The notes: a model not told the origin generated them from the letters alone. A stretch of 64,000 bases of DNA from a gamma proteobacterium HIMB30 (GCA_000227525.2 AGIG01000034.1:62001-126000), one strand, 5' to 3'; positions 44,057 to 52,769 are shown, counted from the first letter of the stretch. A program made the numbers and translations.

Positions 44057-45013
44057 CTACGGTGTCATTTTTCGTTCAATTTCATGCATGACTTTCATCG
44101 CTGGCAAACACTGCTGCAATGAGCTGTTAGGTTCCCTATCCTCAAGAATCGCTGAAACGAACTCACGATTAATCAGCTCGATACCATTCAATGAGACATC
44201 GACACCGGAGACATCAATCTGATTATTATGACCATCGAACAAATCGTCATAACTCGCGATATAAGTTCCCTTGTCACAGATATATCTAAAGTACGATCCA
44301 AGCGGACCGTGATTATTGAACGACAACGACAGAGTACAAAGCTTTCCTGACCCAGTTTTCATCAAGATCGCCATATCCATCGCGATTCCAAGATCAGGGT
44401 GGACTGGACCTTGGATCGCATGAACTTCAGTTACATCCTCGCCTGTCTGATAGCGGAATAAATCAATGGAATGACACGCATGATGCCACAACAAGTGATC
44501 GGTCCAGGAGCGCGGCTCTCCCTTGGCGTTCATGTTCGTCCGACGGAAAAAATAAGTTTGAATATCCATCTGCTGTATCGATAACTCACCGGCTAATATT
44601 TGATTATGAATCCACTGGTGAGATGGATTAAATCGCCGGACATGTCCTGCCATTGCCACCAATCCTGTCTGTTTCTGCTTTTCCACCAAAGCCTCAGAAT
44701 CTGCCAAAGTGTCCGCCATCGGTATCTCAATAAGGACATGCTTGCCAGCAGTCATTGCTTTAAGACCCTGTTCGGCGTGGATCTGAGTCGGTGTTGCCAA
44801 GATCACAGCGTCCAACTCTGCCAACTCGAGCATCTCGTCATAGCTATCAAACCGATATGGAATAGAGTATTTGTCGGCCACTGCGTTTGCTTTCTCAAGC
44901 GTGGTCGCCATCGCTGCCACAACCTGAACATTTTCGATCTGTGACAAGGCGTCCAGGTGCTTCGATCCGAATGCTCCATTCGCTCCAGCAACGCCAATGC
45001 GGGCACTATTCAT
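44057..45013 (-). CDS. ligC: 4-carboxy-2-hydroxymuconate-6-semialdehyde dehydrogenase
   Basis: It oxidises the ring-cleavage product of LigAB (as its hemiacetal) to 2-pyrone-4,6-dicarboxylate with NADP. The 318-aa protein is of the Gfo/Idh/MocA fold, with GVAGANGAFGSKH and IEIPMADT in place of EKP. The segment RRTNMNAKGEPRSWTDHLLWHHACHSIDLFRYQTGED is the recognisable LigC core. It overlaps ligB by 4 nt in the canonical ligA-ligB-ligC order. Confidence 0.93.
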   Translation of the reverse strand: MNSARIGVAGANGAFGSKHLDALSQIENVQVVAAMATTLEKANAVADKYSIPYRFDSYDEMLELAELDAVILATPTQIHAEQGLKAMTAGKHVLIEIPMADTLADSEALVEKQKQTGLVAMAGHVRRFNPSHQWIHNQILAGELSIQQMDIQTYFFRRTNMNAKGEPRSWTDHLLWHHACHSIDLFRYQTGEDVTEVHAIQGPVHPDLGIAMDMAILMKTGSGKLCTLSLSFNNHGPLGSYFRYICDKGTYIASYDDLFDGHNNQIDVSGVDVSLNGIELINREFVSAILEDREPNSSLQQCLPAMKVMHEIERKMTP

Positions 45014-45867
45014 TGTTCATTTCTCCGTTTTTTATTCTCAAGGATAATGGCTCCATAGGCGGTCGCAGATACAGGGACATGATAGAGACGAAATACCTCT
45101 GTGACGTTATCGCCGAGTGCACCCCGCATCACATTCCACATAATCATTTCAACGCCCTCACAGCCCGCTTCGCGGATAAAATCTGTGTGAGACAAACGCG
45201 TATTTGCTAGAGGATCCCGGGTCAAATTGTCGAGAAATTGTTGATCGAATTCAGGATTCACTACGCCAACTCGCTCACCACCAAGTTGATGCGACAAACC
45301 ACCAGTTCCCCAAATCCCGACAGTGATGTCGTCTGGATAAGATGCAACAGCCTTACCAATAGCCTTGCCAAATTTGTAGCATCGCAGTGCTGTGGGGAGC
45401 GGGTGCTGAATCACGTTGATGCAAATGGGTACCACAGCTGTCGGCCATTCTGAGGGCTGCCCATAAGCCACTGAAAGTGGGACCGTGAATCCGTGGTCTA
45501 AATCCATACTGGCGTTCACTGCGAGATCAAACTCATCAATCATCGCTGACTCGATCAGATGCCATGCTAATTCAGGATGTCCTTGCATCGCAGGGACCTG
45601 TCGTCGGCCCCAACCCTCATCGGCGGGTTTGAACGACTCCCCGACACCAACCGTGAACGTCGAGTAGCTATCGAGTGAAAATTCTGTCGCGTGGTCGTTA
45701 TAGACAATGATGTTCACGTCTGGGACGTTGGCTCGATGCCACTCCCTCAAAGGCTCTAATCCTAGAAACAAATTTTTCCAATAAGCCTCTTGTGTTTTGC
45801 CATTATCAATGGCGACACCCAGCCCGGGTACGTGTGATGTGCCCATTCCCGCGATAAGGTTAGCCAT
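45010..45867 (-). CDS. ligB: Protocatechuate 4,5-dioxygenase, beta (catalytic) subunit
   Basis: An extradiol dioxygenase that cleaves protocatechuate between C4 and C5. From the ATG at 45867 it has 285 aa; a longer open frame lies within ligA. Iron ligands are visible: His12 in GTSHVPG and His59 in YNDHATEF, with the acidic third ligand later in the chain. WGTGGLSHQLGG carries the catalytic His. It overlaps the ligA stop by 8 nt, which fits the alpha2-beta2 complex being made in one piece. Confidence 0.95.
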   Translation of the reverse strand: MANLIAGMGTSHVPGLGVAIDNGKTQEAYWKNLFLGLEPLREWHRANVPDVNIIVYNDHATEFSLDSYSTFTVGVGESFKPADEGWGRRQVPAMQGHPELAWHLIESAMIDEFDLAVNASMDLDHGFTVPLSVAYGQPSEWPTAVVPICINVIQHPLPTALRCYKFGKAIGKAVASYPDDITVGIWGTGGLSHQLGGERVGVVNPEFDQQFLDNLTRDPLANTRLSHTDFIREAGCEGVEMIMWNVMRGALGDNVTEVFRLYHVPVSATAYGAIILENKKRRNEQ

Positions 45868-46255
45868 TATTCCATTCCTCAACCGACCGGTTACCGTGAA
45901 TCGGACGCCCACCTTCGTGCATCATTTGTTGAAACTCGTCAAATGTGAGCCTCGGGTCTGCCATCTGTCCGTACATCACCTGCGGTGGTTGTCTGTCAAA
46001 CGACACAAGTTTGAAGGCGTAGTACACATTCGCTCCAAGCTTCAAAAGATCGAGATACCGACGCTCTAAAACGGCCAACTTTTGCTCATCTGTCATCTGA
46101 AAGGTGTCCAGATATGCCCGCTCGTCCTTGGAAAACTCATCGCGACAGACTTCTTTGTTGAGACTCATCAAAAACATATTCACGTGATAGCCCTTCCGGT
46201 ATGAGCGGCTATCAAGGAGATAGGTACCCGGTATGTCGTCGTAGTCTCTTTCCAT
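45860..46255 (-). CDS. ligA: Protocatechuate 4,5-dioxygenase, alpha subunit
   Basis: The small non-catalytic subunit of the dioxygenase, 131 aa, which covers the active site of LigB. The family opening IPGTYLLDSRSYRKGYHVNMF is clear, and the later RYLDLLKLGANVYYAFKL is typical. It is the first gene of the nine-gene lig operon. No Shine-Dalgarno sequence precedes the ATG; the leader is A/T-rich, so initiation may depend on low structure or S1. An inverted repeat CCAAT-5-ATTGG lies at 46301-46315 in the leader. Confidence 0.93.
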   Translation of the reverse strand: MERDYDDIPGTYLLDSRSYRKGYHVNMFLMSLNKEVCRDEFSKDERAYLDTFQMTDEQKLAVLERRYLDLLKLGANVYYAFKLVSFDRQPPQVMYGQMADPRLTFDEFQQMMHEGGRPIHGNRSVEEWNNG

Positions 46256-46514
46256 AAAAAATTTTTTAATTTGAGATGCCTGAAATTCTTAGCGAGTTAG
46301 CCAATCGAAAATTGGATGCTCTGGAAACCTGAATGCAAAAAATCTTTTCGAGCCGGTGAACGATATTGAAATGAGATTTACCAACCGGACACTCACTCAA
46401 CACAAAAGCATGCTATTGATTATTGCCAGTCTTCCTACTTTCTACTCCCCGCTACCCAATTCACAGCATAGTCAGAATTTCTGGTTGCAATAAGACCAAT
46501 AATTAGAAATCATT

Positions 46515-46530
46515 GTTGCAAATGTGCAAC
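46515..46530. promoter_or_regulatory. Perfect inverted repeat across the LysR start, in the lig control region
   Basis: GTTGCA-AATG-TGCAAC: a perfect 6-bp inverted repeat with a 4-bp spacer, whose spacer contains the ATG of the LysR gene. A half-site GTTGCA occurs about 31 bp upstream, at 46484. This is the likely LysR binding element for autorepression and for control of ligABC. The remaining divergent spacer, 46256-46514, holds no gene. Confidence 0.5.
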
Positions 46531-47403
46531 ACTGAAGATCTTCGAAATTTTGTCCACATAGTTCGTGCAGGAAACATTTCAAATGCCGCCGCGCAGATGG
46601 GTGTGCCTAAGTCAAAGCTATCCAGAAGCTTGAGACGGCTTGAAGATAACCTCAGCTGCAGTCTCTTCATCCGAAATACCCGCGCTATGCATCTCACTCA
46701 AGATGGAGAATCTCTTTACCAGGACATCGAACCGGCGTTACAAACGTTGGAAAGTAGCTTGGACAGGTTGGCCTCGCAAGCATCTGGCCCAGTAGGACTA
46801 CTTCGAGTAAGCATCCCGCTTGCTCTAGGACGAGAGATTTTAATCCCTGAACTACCTCGATTCAGAGATAAGTTTCCTAACGTCCAGTTGGATATTCGGT
46901 TGACTCCTCAGGGAACGAATCCAGTGCGAGACGGCATCGATTTAAGCATCGAGGTCGGAAAACTCAAATCGTCAGAGTTAGTCGCACAGCGGTTTATTAC
47001 TGTCGAGCAGGTGTTGATTTGCAACCCACAATTTAATCCAAGCCAACCCTATAAGAGCCTTTGGATGGATCGGCGTCATAGGCCCAATAGTACAGTGGTT
47101 ATTGACTCCCCTGCCGACAATTTCGCTTCCAACCCGATATGGCAGGAGGCGCAGATTGTTGACGATCCACTCAGTATTCGAGAATTTATCGCAAGGAGGG
47201 CCAGTCAGGATATCGGCTTGATTCCTGATCTTTACGCGAGACCCTGGATCAACGATGGACGGCTAACTCAAATTGTCATCGACAGTAACTTTACCACCAA
47301 AACACCGCTCTATTTCGTTTCGAACCGAACCAGCTTGCGCCAACCGAAAAATCAGGCATTTATTGAGTTTGCACAAGAATGTGTGACCAATTATCTAAAG
47401 TAG
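46522..47403 (+). CDS. LysR-family transcriptional regulator of the lig operon
   Basis: A 293-aa regulator with the LysR helix-turn-helix (IVRAGNISNAAAQMGVPKSKLSRSLRRLEDNL, residues about 9-42) and a co-inducer domain from about residue 85. It starts at ATG 46522; two in-frame TTG codons precede it. Divergent from ligA across 266 bp, it is the expected activator of the protocatechuate pathway, responding to protocatechuate, a ring-cleavage product or a similar acid. This is an inference from position. Confidence 0.9.
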   Translation: MCNTEDLRNFVHIVRAGNISNAAAQMGVPKSKLSRSLRRLEDNLSCSLFIRNTRAMHLTQDGESLYQDIEPALQTLESSLDRLASQASGPVGLLRVSIPLALGREILIPELPRFRDKFPNVQLDIRLTPQGTNPVRDGIDLSIEVGKLKSSELVAQRFITVEQVLICNPQFNPSQPYKSLWMDRRHRPNSTVVIDSPADNFASNPIWQEAQIVDDPLSIREFIARRASQDIGLIPDLYARPWINDGRLTQIVIDSNFTTKTPLYFVSNRTSLRQPKNQAFIEFAQECVTNYLK

Positions 47404-47440
47404 TCAAACTGAAAACTTTTTCGCACAGTCGATTGAAAAC

Positions 47441-48190
47441 TCAAACTCCAAACAACGTTAGATATATGCCCAAAACGGCAAAAGCCGACAGAAAGATGTG
47501 TTTAAACTGCGCTTCACTCAACAGTTTTCGAATTTGCATGCCAAGCCAGACGCCGAAAGCGACTGGAATACACATAGCGACCGACAGAACAGAGAGCTCT
47601 TGGGTGGCTCGATTCAGCCACCAGAGCGAGCCACCCATGGCGATGGTCGAAATGAAAAAGACGACGCCCATCGCGCACAATAAATCATCTTTCGATAGTT
47701 GTAGCGAACGGAGATACATAACTCCGGGAACTGTCATTGAGCCAGTCATGCCGGTCAGTACTGAATTCAACAAGCCAAGAACGAGAGCAAGCGCAGAATT
47801 ATTCTTCATTTGCATCACAGGATTGAAACCCTTCAACGAAGCAAGACTGTAGACCAGAATCAATAACCCGAGTAGACGCTCGAATGGAAATTCAGGTACG
47901 ACCACGACCATCCAAAGGCCTAATGGAACCAGTAGCACTGCTCCAAAGAGAAATACCCAGGATTTCTGAAGCACATCGCGGAGCGAGCCCGTGCTAAAAA
48001 TTTGAATAATATTGGTGAAAAAAGTGGGCACCAAAATCAACATCATGGCTGTCGGGATATCAGAAATCAGGGCACCCAGACCAATCCCGATGGTGGGCAA
48101 GCCAAACCCCACGACTCCTTTAACGAGTCCCGCCAACACAAAAATCAGGATGATTTGAATCAGAAAGGGAGAGAGTGTGATATCAACCAC
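47441..48190 (-). CDS. TSUP (TauE/SafE)-family permease, second copy
   Basis: A membrane protein of 249 aa with about eight hydrophobic segments. The N-terminal VLAGLVKGVVGFGLPTIGIG and the second-half VLTGMTGSMTVPGVMYLRSL are family hallmarks. The start is taken as the GTG at 48190, one base after the stop of a possible small membrane gene; a TTG six codons upstream is the alternative. It is convergent with the LysR gene (37-bp gap) and may export an acidic compound. The substrate is unknown. Confidence 0.83.
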   Translation of the reverse strand: MVDITLSPFLIQIILIFVLAGLVKGVVGFGLPTIGIGLGALISDIPTAMMLILVPTFFTNIIQIFSTGSLRDVLQKSWVFLFGAVLLVPLGLWMVVVVPEFPFERLLGLLILVYSLASLKGFNPVMQMKNNSALALVLGLLNSVLTGMTGSMTVPGVMYLRSLQLSKDDLLCAMGVVFFISTIAMGGSLWWLNRATQELSVLSVAMCIPVAFGVWLGMQIRKLLSEAQFKHIFLSAFAVLGIYLTLFGV

Positions 48191-48191
48191 A

Positions 48192-48299
48192 TCAATTGCC
48201 AAAGGCAACCACGGCGAGCATTAGTAGCAAATACAGACCAGCCATTGCCATTGACGCCACGATGAACCAATGCAGTATCTTGGCGATTAAATGCTTCAT
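48192..48299 (-). CDS. Possible 35-aa membrane peptide upstream of the TSUP gene
   Basis: A short frame from the ATG at 48299 encodes a basic N-terminus (MKHLIAKILH) and one hydrophobic helix (WFIVASMAMAGLYLLLMLAVVAF). Its stop is one base before the GTG of the TSUP permease, a spacing that permits translational coupling. AAGGAA lies 12 bp upstream of the ATG, which is slightly far. It is too short to judge by homology. It could be a small accessory subunit or a leader peptide. Confidence 0.4.
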   Translation of the reverse strand: MKHLIAKILHWFIVASMAMAGLYLLLMLAVVAFGN

Positions 48300-48385
48300 A
48301 AACGGATTCGGTTCCTTGAATGCCAGCGGTTCGGCCACACACTTTGACCAGTAACGGTTTAAATTATCGAACAACAAGGATCATG

Positions 48386-48964
48386 ATGGATTTTTCAAAA
48401 GAATCAATCTTTACCGAGGCGCGGTCACACAAGAAATTTGATGGACAGCCACTCACAACAGATCAGCTTCGATCGATTTATGAACTAGCAAAGTATGCGC
48501 CCACTGCCAATAATTCATGCCCACTTCGCATCGTGTTTGTGAATACAGCAGACTCAATGACTCGGTTGGCGGAGTGTGCAATGGATTTTAATCAGGAGCG
48601 CACGCGGTCTGCTGGATCGGCGGCCATCCTTGCGTACGATGTTGCGTTTTATGAACAATTCACGACCTTGGCGCCACATATGAAACAACCGCCGTCACAT
48701 GCAGAATGGAATGAAGAACGGCTAACCCGTTTCGCGCTCGCTAACTCAAATATGCAAGCCGGTTTCTTCATCGCTGCAGCTCGCGCACTCGGCTTCGACT
48801 GTGGACCGATGGGCGGATTTCATTCGGCTGAGGTCGAAGCAGATTTCTTCGACAGCCCAACATGGAAGTTCAATTGCGTCATTCTTCTCGGTAACGGTGA
48901 CGCTGATGCCTTACATCCGAGAGCAGCTCGCTTGTCATTCGAAGAAGCTTGTCGAGTCAGGTAG
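48386..48964 (+). CDS. Nitroreductase-family reductase (RutE/malonic semialdehyde reductase type)
   Basis: A flavin-dependent, cytoplasmic reductase of 192 aa from the ATG at 48386, preceded by AAGGA. The opening FTEARSHKKFDGQPLTTDQLRSIYELAKYAPTANNSCPLRIVFV resembles RutE/HadB enzymes, which reduce malonic semialdehyde to 3-hydroxypropionate. The C-terminal LGNGDADALHPRAARLSFEEA has the family FMN-contact region. No pyrimidine (rut) genes are adjacent, so the substrate may be another small aldehyde or a quinone. It overlaps the convergent denD gene by 8 bp. Confidence 0.83.
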   Translation: MDFSKESIFTEARSHKKFDGQPLTTDQLRSIYELAKYAPTANNSCPLRIVFVNTADSMTRLAECAMDFNQERTRSAGSAAILAYDVAFYEQFTTLAPHMKQPPSHAEWNEERLTRFALANSNMQAGFFIAAARALGFDCGPMGGFHSAEVEADFFDSPTWKFNCVILLGNGDADALHPRAARLSFEEACRVR

Positions 48965-49934
48965 CACTCTCGAAGCGTCGCACCACCGCCTCAAACGATT
49001 CATGCGTCTCTAGACCAAGTCGAGAGGCCCTTTCCGATTCGAAGTGCGAGGGCCATCCTGCGACAATTCGCTGAATCATGGGGTCATGATCATATGTCAA
49101 TAGATCCGATGCATCTGAACCGCCAACTCGTTCAAGTGCCTCGATCATCTCGCGCACCTCGAGTCGCATCCCCGGTAGATTGAGCCCGAGCGGGGTACCC
49201 CACTCCGCATCAGAAATACCCATGACTGCGATCAAACCGCCCACGGCTTGCTCCGGACTATTCAGAGCAATCGCTGTATCAATTGGCACAGGTACGTTCG
49301 ACGCGACGCCGGATAGTGGCTCACGGATCATGCCTGAGAGAAATCCACTGGCGGCTTGATTCGGTTTTCCTGGTCTGACAGAGACCGTCATTAAACGCAG
49401 TGTACGAATCGATATCTCGTTTCGTCGCGCAAGATCGGCATACAACGTCTCGAGCATCAGTTTTTGGGCGCCATAACTGTTTTGCGGATTCGGTCTCACA
49501 TCATCGGTAATGACTCGAGGTAGAGGACAGTCTTGAGTACCACCATAGATCGCCAGTGAACTTGAAAAAATCAGTAGTGGGCGATGGCTGGCTGAAGCTA
49601 AGGTCTGACCGAGTGCGATCCCAGTCTCTAGATTCACTGAGAGTCCGAGATTCAAATCTTGTTCGCATTCTCCACTGACGGCGCTCGCCAGATGAAATAC
49701 CACGTCACTTGACTGAAATCTCTCGGGTTGGGATTGAAGCAGACTCAATAGATCTCCTTCAATGACGTCCACTCCCAACTCACGCATCCAAGGGGGTATC
49801 AAACGATCCACGACGCACAGTGACGACAGTTCACAGTCAGTCCCGTTGACCGTAAAGCGGTTCATCGAAAGCAAGGAGCGAACGACACGTTGACCCAAAA
49901 ATCCACCCCCACCGGTTACAACAATTCTGGCCAC
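48957..49934 (-). CDS. denD: D-erythronate dehydrogenase
   Basis: It oxidises D-erythronate to 2-oxo-D-tetronate with NAD in the cytoplasm. The 325-aa protein is an extended short-chain dehydrogenase with GGGGFLGQRVV at the N-terminus and the catalytic YGAQK after IYGG. It resembles DenD, and the divergent genes encode exactly the downstream steps, which is the main support. It is separated from ltnD by 92 bp. Sugar-nucleotide epimerases look similar, but no sugar-nucleotide context exists here. Confidence 0.88.
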   Translation of the reverse strand: MARIVVTGGGGFLGQRVVRSLLSMNRFTVNGTDCELSSLCVVDRLIPPWMRELGVDVIEGDLLSLLQSQPERFQSSDVVFHLASAVSGECEQDLNLGLSVNLETGIALGQTLASASHRPLLIFSSSLAIYGGTQDCPLPRVITDDVRPNPQNSYGAQKLMLETLYADLARRNEISIRTLRLMTVSVRPGKPNQAASGFLSGMIREPLSGVASNVPVPIDTAIALNSPEQAVGGLIAVMGISDAEWGTPLGLNLPGMRLEVREMIEALERVGGSDASDLLTYDHDPMIQRIVAGWPSHFESERASRLGLETHESFEAVVRRFESAT

Positions 49935-50026
49935 GTAATGCTCCTTTTCATTATGATAAGTGAATGATCTTGGCTAACAATGAACTACAGTAACTTTCAA
50001 GATCAACACAATTATAAGGAGTCCCC

Positions 50027-50917
50027 ATGCAAACGCTGGTCATTGGTCTTGGATCGATGGGCTTTGGTGCCGCTGTGTCTTGTGTTCGAGCAGGCTTTCA
50101 AACCATAGGTTTCGACATTAATCCAGATGCGCTCGATCGTTTTCAGGCCGAAGGTGGCCACCCGGTCCAGTCGCTCGATGCCTGTACCGGTATCGACTGT
50201 GTTTTGATCTTTGTTGTCAACGCTGCCCAAGCCGAGTCGGTGCTTTTTGAATCTAACCTACTATCCAAACTCAATCCGGACGCACTGGTAATTAACTGTG
50301 TCACGCTTGCGCCATCTAAGGCGATTGAGATCGCAAAGAACGTTAAAGGCAATGGATTCCGGTACATCGATGCCCCGGTCAGTGGTGGCGCCGCAAAAGC
50401 CCTCGAAGGCCGAATGTCAATCATGGCCTCCGGAGCGCCAGACGCGATGCGCGATGCAAAACCCGTCTTTGACGCTATTTCCGAGCATGTTTTTGAGCTC
50501 GGTGATGATCCAGGTTATGGATCGCGAATGAAATTAGTTAACCAATTGCTGGCTGGAGTTCATATCGCTGCAGCCGCTGAAGCGATGAACTTGGCTGCGT
50601 CATTGGATATGGATTTGCACCAAGTCATCGATGTGATCAGCAAATGTGCAGGCTCATCCTGGATGTTCGAGAACCGCGCACCGCATATTGCTGACGGGGA
50701 TTACACCCCGCTTTCCAGCGTCAATATCTTTGTTAAAGACCTTGGTATCGTGACAGACGAGGCCTCAGGAAACCAGGTCGCTACCCCGCTCTCTGAGGCA
50801 GCGTTGTCTTTGTACCAAAAGGCATCGGAATTGGGTCTCGGTAGCGAAGATGACAGTGCTGTCGTAAAAATCTTGGCTCAACAATCAAAGGTCACGCTCC
50901 CAGGATCAAACACATGA
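50027..50917 (+). CDS. ltnD: L-threonate dehydrogenase
   Basis: It oxidises L-threonate to 2-oxo-L-tetronate with NAD. A 296-aa beta-hydroxyacid dehydrogenase with the nucleotide loop VIGLGSMGFGAA, the substrate motif DAPVSGGAAKALEGRMSIMASG and the catalytic Lys in SRMKLVNQLL. AAGGAG precedes the ATG. It overlaps otnK by 4 nt, placing it first in the tetronate operon. Confidence 0.92.
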   Translation: MQTLVIGLGSMGFGAAVSCVRAGFQTIGFDINPDALDRFQAEGGHPVQSLDACTGIDCVLIFVVNAAQAESVLFESNLLSKLNPDALVINCVTLAPSKAIEIAKNVKGNGFRYIDAPVSGGAAKALEGRMSIMASGAPDAMRDAKPVFDAISEHVFELGDDPGYGSRMKLVNQLLAGVHIAAAAEAMNLAASLDMDLHQVIDVISKCAGSSWMFENRAPHIADGDYTPLSSVNIFVKDLGIVTDEASGNQVATPLSEAALSLYQKASELGLGSEDDSAVVKILAQQSKVTLPGSNT

Positions 50918-52128
50918 AACTTGGATGTGTGGCAGACGATTACACGGGTGCGACCGACCTGGCAGGTCTTCTGAGACGGAGCGGTGCCTCAGTCAAACTG
51001 CATTTTGGATTACCAAAGACGCCGTCAGACGGTCTTGCCGATATCGAAATCGTCGCGCTCAAATGCAGAACGGAACCAGTTGATCAAGCGATCAGTGATT
51101 GCGCGGATGCGGCACACTGGCTTCTGGCTGGTGGCGCCAATCAACTGTATTGGAAATACTGCTCCACTTTTGACTCCACCGCAGAGGGTAATATCGGACC
51201 CGTTGCTGAAGCCTTAATGGCGGTTACTGGACAAACGCAAGCGCTTTACTGCCCGGCGTTTCCAGAAAACGGACGGGCAGTTTTTATGGGTCATTTATTC
51301 GTTGCCGATCAACTGTTGAATGAGTCGAGCATGAAAGATCACCCGCTTACGCCGATGGACGATGCCAACCTGGCGCGGGTATTGGCCCCACAGGTTAAAG
51401 GATCTGTTGGCATTTGGAATCGAGTTGATCAGAAACAGGGAATGCCAATTCCCGATGCAATACACATTATCGGCGATGCAGTCGAATTTGCTGATCTTGA
51501 GTTTTTGATCGAAAACACACCCCGTAATGTCTTACTCACCGGTGGTAGCGCACTCGCGATGCCCCTTCCGAATCATTTAGGGATTGCGTCTACCCATCAG
51601 GTGGGTGACCCCAAACCAGACTCCCGTGCGCTGATATTGAGCGGAAGCTGTTCACAGATGACACAGCAGCAAGTGGCAGAGTATGCAGTAAATCATCCGA
51701 GTTATCAGTTACACCCAGAGAATCTTGGCGAGGCCACGATCCAGGATTGCGTCAACTGGCTTCAGTCGCTGCAATCAACGGAAACTCCGTTGGTGTTTGC
51801 GACAGCGAGTCCAGAGGCAGTCAAAGCGGCCCAATCAGCCCTAGGAGTGACCGAAGCCGGAGCGATCATCGAGCGTGCGATGGCACAAATTGCACAGAAG
51901 GCATTCGAAATGGGCGTCCGACGGTTTGTTGTCGCCGGTGGTGAAACTTCTGGTGCAGTCACTCAGGCGCTCCAAGTGTCTGAGGTCATGATCGGTCGCG
52001 AAATCTGTCCAGGTGTGCCTTGGGTATTCAGCGGATCCGATTCGAATTTGGTTGGGCTGGCCTTAAAGAGTGGGAATTTCGGGTCCCCTTCATTTTTTAG
52101 TGATGCGTTAGCGCTTCTCGAGGACTAG
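50914..52128 (+). CDS. otnK: 3-oxo-tetronate kinase
   Basis: It phosphorylates 3-oxo-tetronate to its 4-phosphate with ATP. The 404-aa protein is of the DUF1537/OtnK family: an N-terminal substrate domain starting LGCVADDYTGATDLAGLL and a C-terminal nucleotide domain with FVVAGGETSGAVTQAL and LALKSGNFG. The central LSGSCSQMT is also a family mark. The stop is 2 bp before otnC. Confidence 0.93.
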   Translation: MKLGCVADDYTGATDLAGLLRRSGASVKLHFGLPKTPSDGLADIEIVALKCRTEPVDQAISDCADAAHWLLAGGANQLYWKYCSTFDSTAEGNIGPVAEALMAVTGQTQALYCPAFPENGRAVFMGHLFVADQLLNESSMKDHPLTPMDDANLARVLAPQVKGSVGIWNRVDQKQGMPIPDAIHIIGDAVEFADLEFLIENTPRNVLLTGGSALAMPLPNHLGIASTHQVGDPKPDSRALILSGSCSQMTQQQVAEYAVNHPSYQLHPENLGEATIQDCVNWLQSLQSTETPLVFATASPEAVKAAQSALGVTEAGAIIERAMAQIAQKAFEMGVRRFVVAGGETSGAVTQALQVSEVMIGREICPGVPWVFSGSDSNLVGLALKSGNFGSPSFFSDALALLED

Positions 52129-52130
52129 TC

Positions 52131-52769
52131 ATGGATCTACGTGAGCAATTATGCGACTTCGGCTTGAGCCTTTACAGCAGAGGGTTCACTCATGGAAGCA
52201 CAGGAAATCTCTCGGTTCGCCTACCCGATGGCAATCTATTGGTGACTCCGACGGGCAGCTCTTTGGGACGTCTTACGCCCGAAGGTCTCAGTGTCATCAA
52301 GCCAAACGGGGAACTAATTTCCGGACCAAAACCCACCAAAGAAGTTCCACTGCATCAAGCGCTCTATTCGACACGCGGAGAGCGCGCTGGTGCTGTGGTT
52401 CATCTACACAGTTGCTATGCAACGGCACTTTCTTTACTGCCCGATCAAAACGAAAAGGACTGGCTTCCTCACTTGACACCCTACGGAATCATGCAACTCG
52501 GGCAGGTACGCCTTTTGCCTTATTTTATTCCGGGTAGTCCTGAGATTGGGTCTGCGATCAAAGGACTTGCTGGTAAGCACTCCGCTATTATGCTCGCCAA
52601 TCACGGGCCCGTCGTATCAGCAAAAACACTCGAGGCGGCCGTTTATGCATCTGAAGAACTTGAGGCAACATCGAAGCTTGCCTATCTGACACGCGCTCTA
52701 GAACCCAATGCATTGAGCCCTGAACAAGTGAATGAACTCGTCTCGACATACAACGTGGAGTGGAACTGA
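52131..52769 (+). CDS. otnC: 3-oxo-tetronate 4-phosphate decarboxylase
   Basis: A class II aldolase-type enzyme of 212 aa that decarboxylates 3-oxo-tetronate 4-phosphate to dihydroxyacetone phosphate. Zinc ligands are in VVHLHSCYATAL and in the later MLANHGPVVSAK; the phosphate loop is in FTHGSTGNLSVRL. OtnC differs from fuculose-phosphate aldolases mainly in context, and the flanking otnK and otnI genes decide the call. Confidence 0.92.
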   Translation: MDLREQLCDFGLSLYSRGFTHGSTGNLSVRLPDGNLLVTPTGSSLGRLTPEGLSVIKPNGELISGPKPTKEVPLHQALYSTRGERAGAVVHLHSCYATALSLLPDQNEKDWLPHLTPYGIMQLGQVRLLPYFIPGSPEIGSAIKGLAGKHSAIMLANHGPVVSAKTLEAAVYASEELEATSKLAYLTRALEPNALSPEQVNELVSTYNVEWN

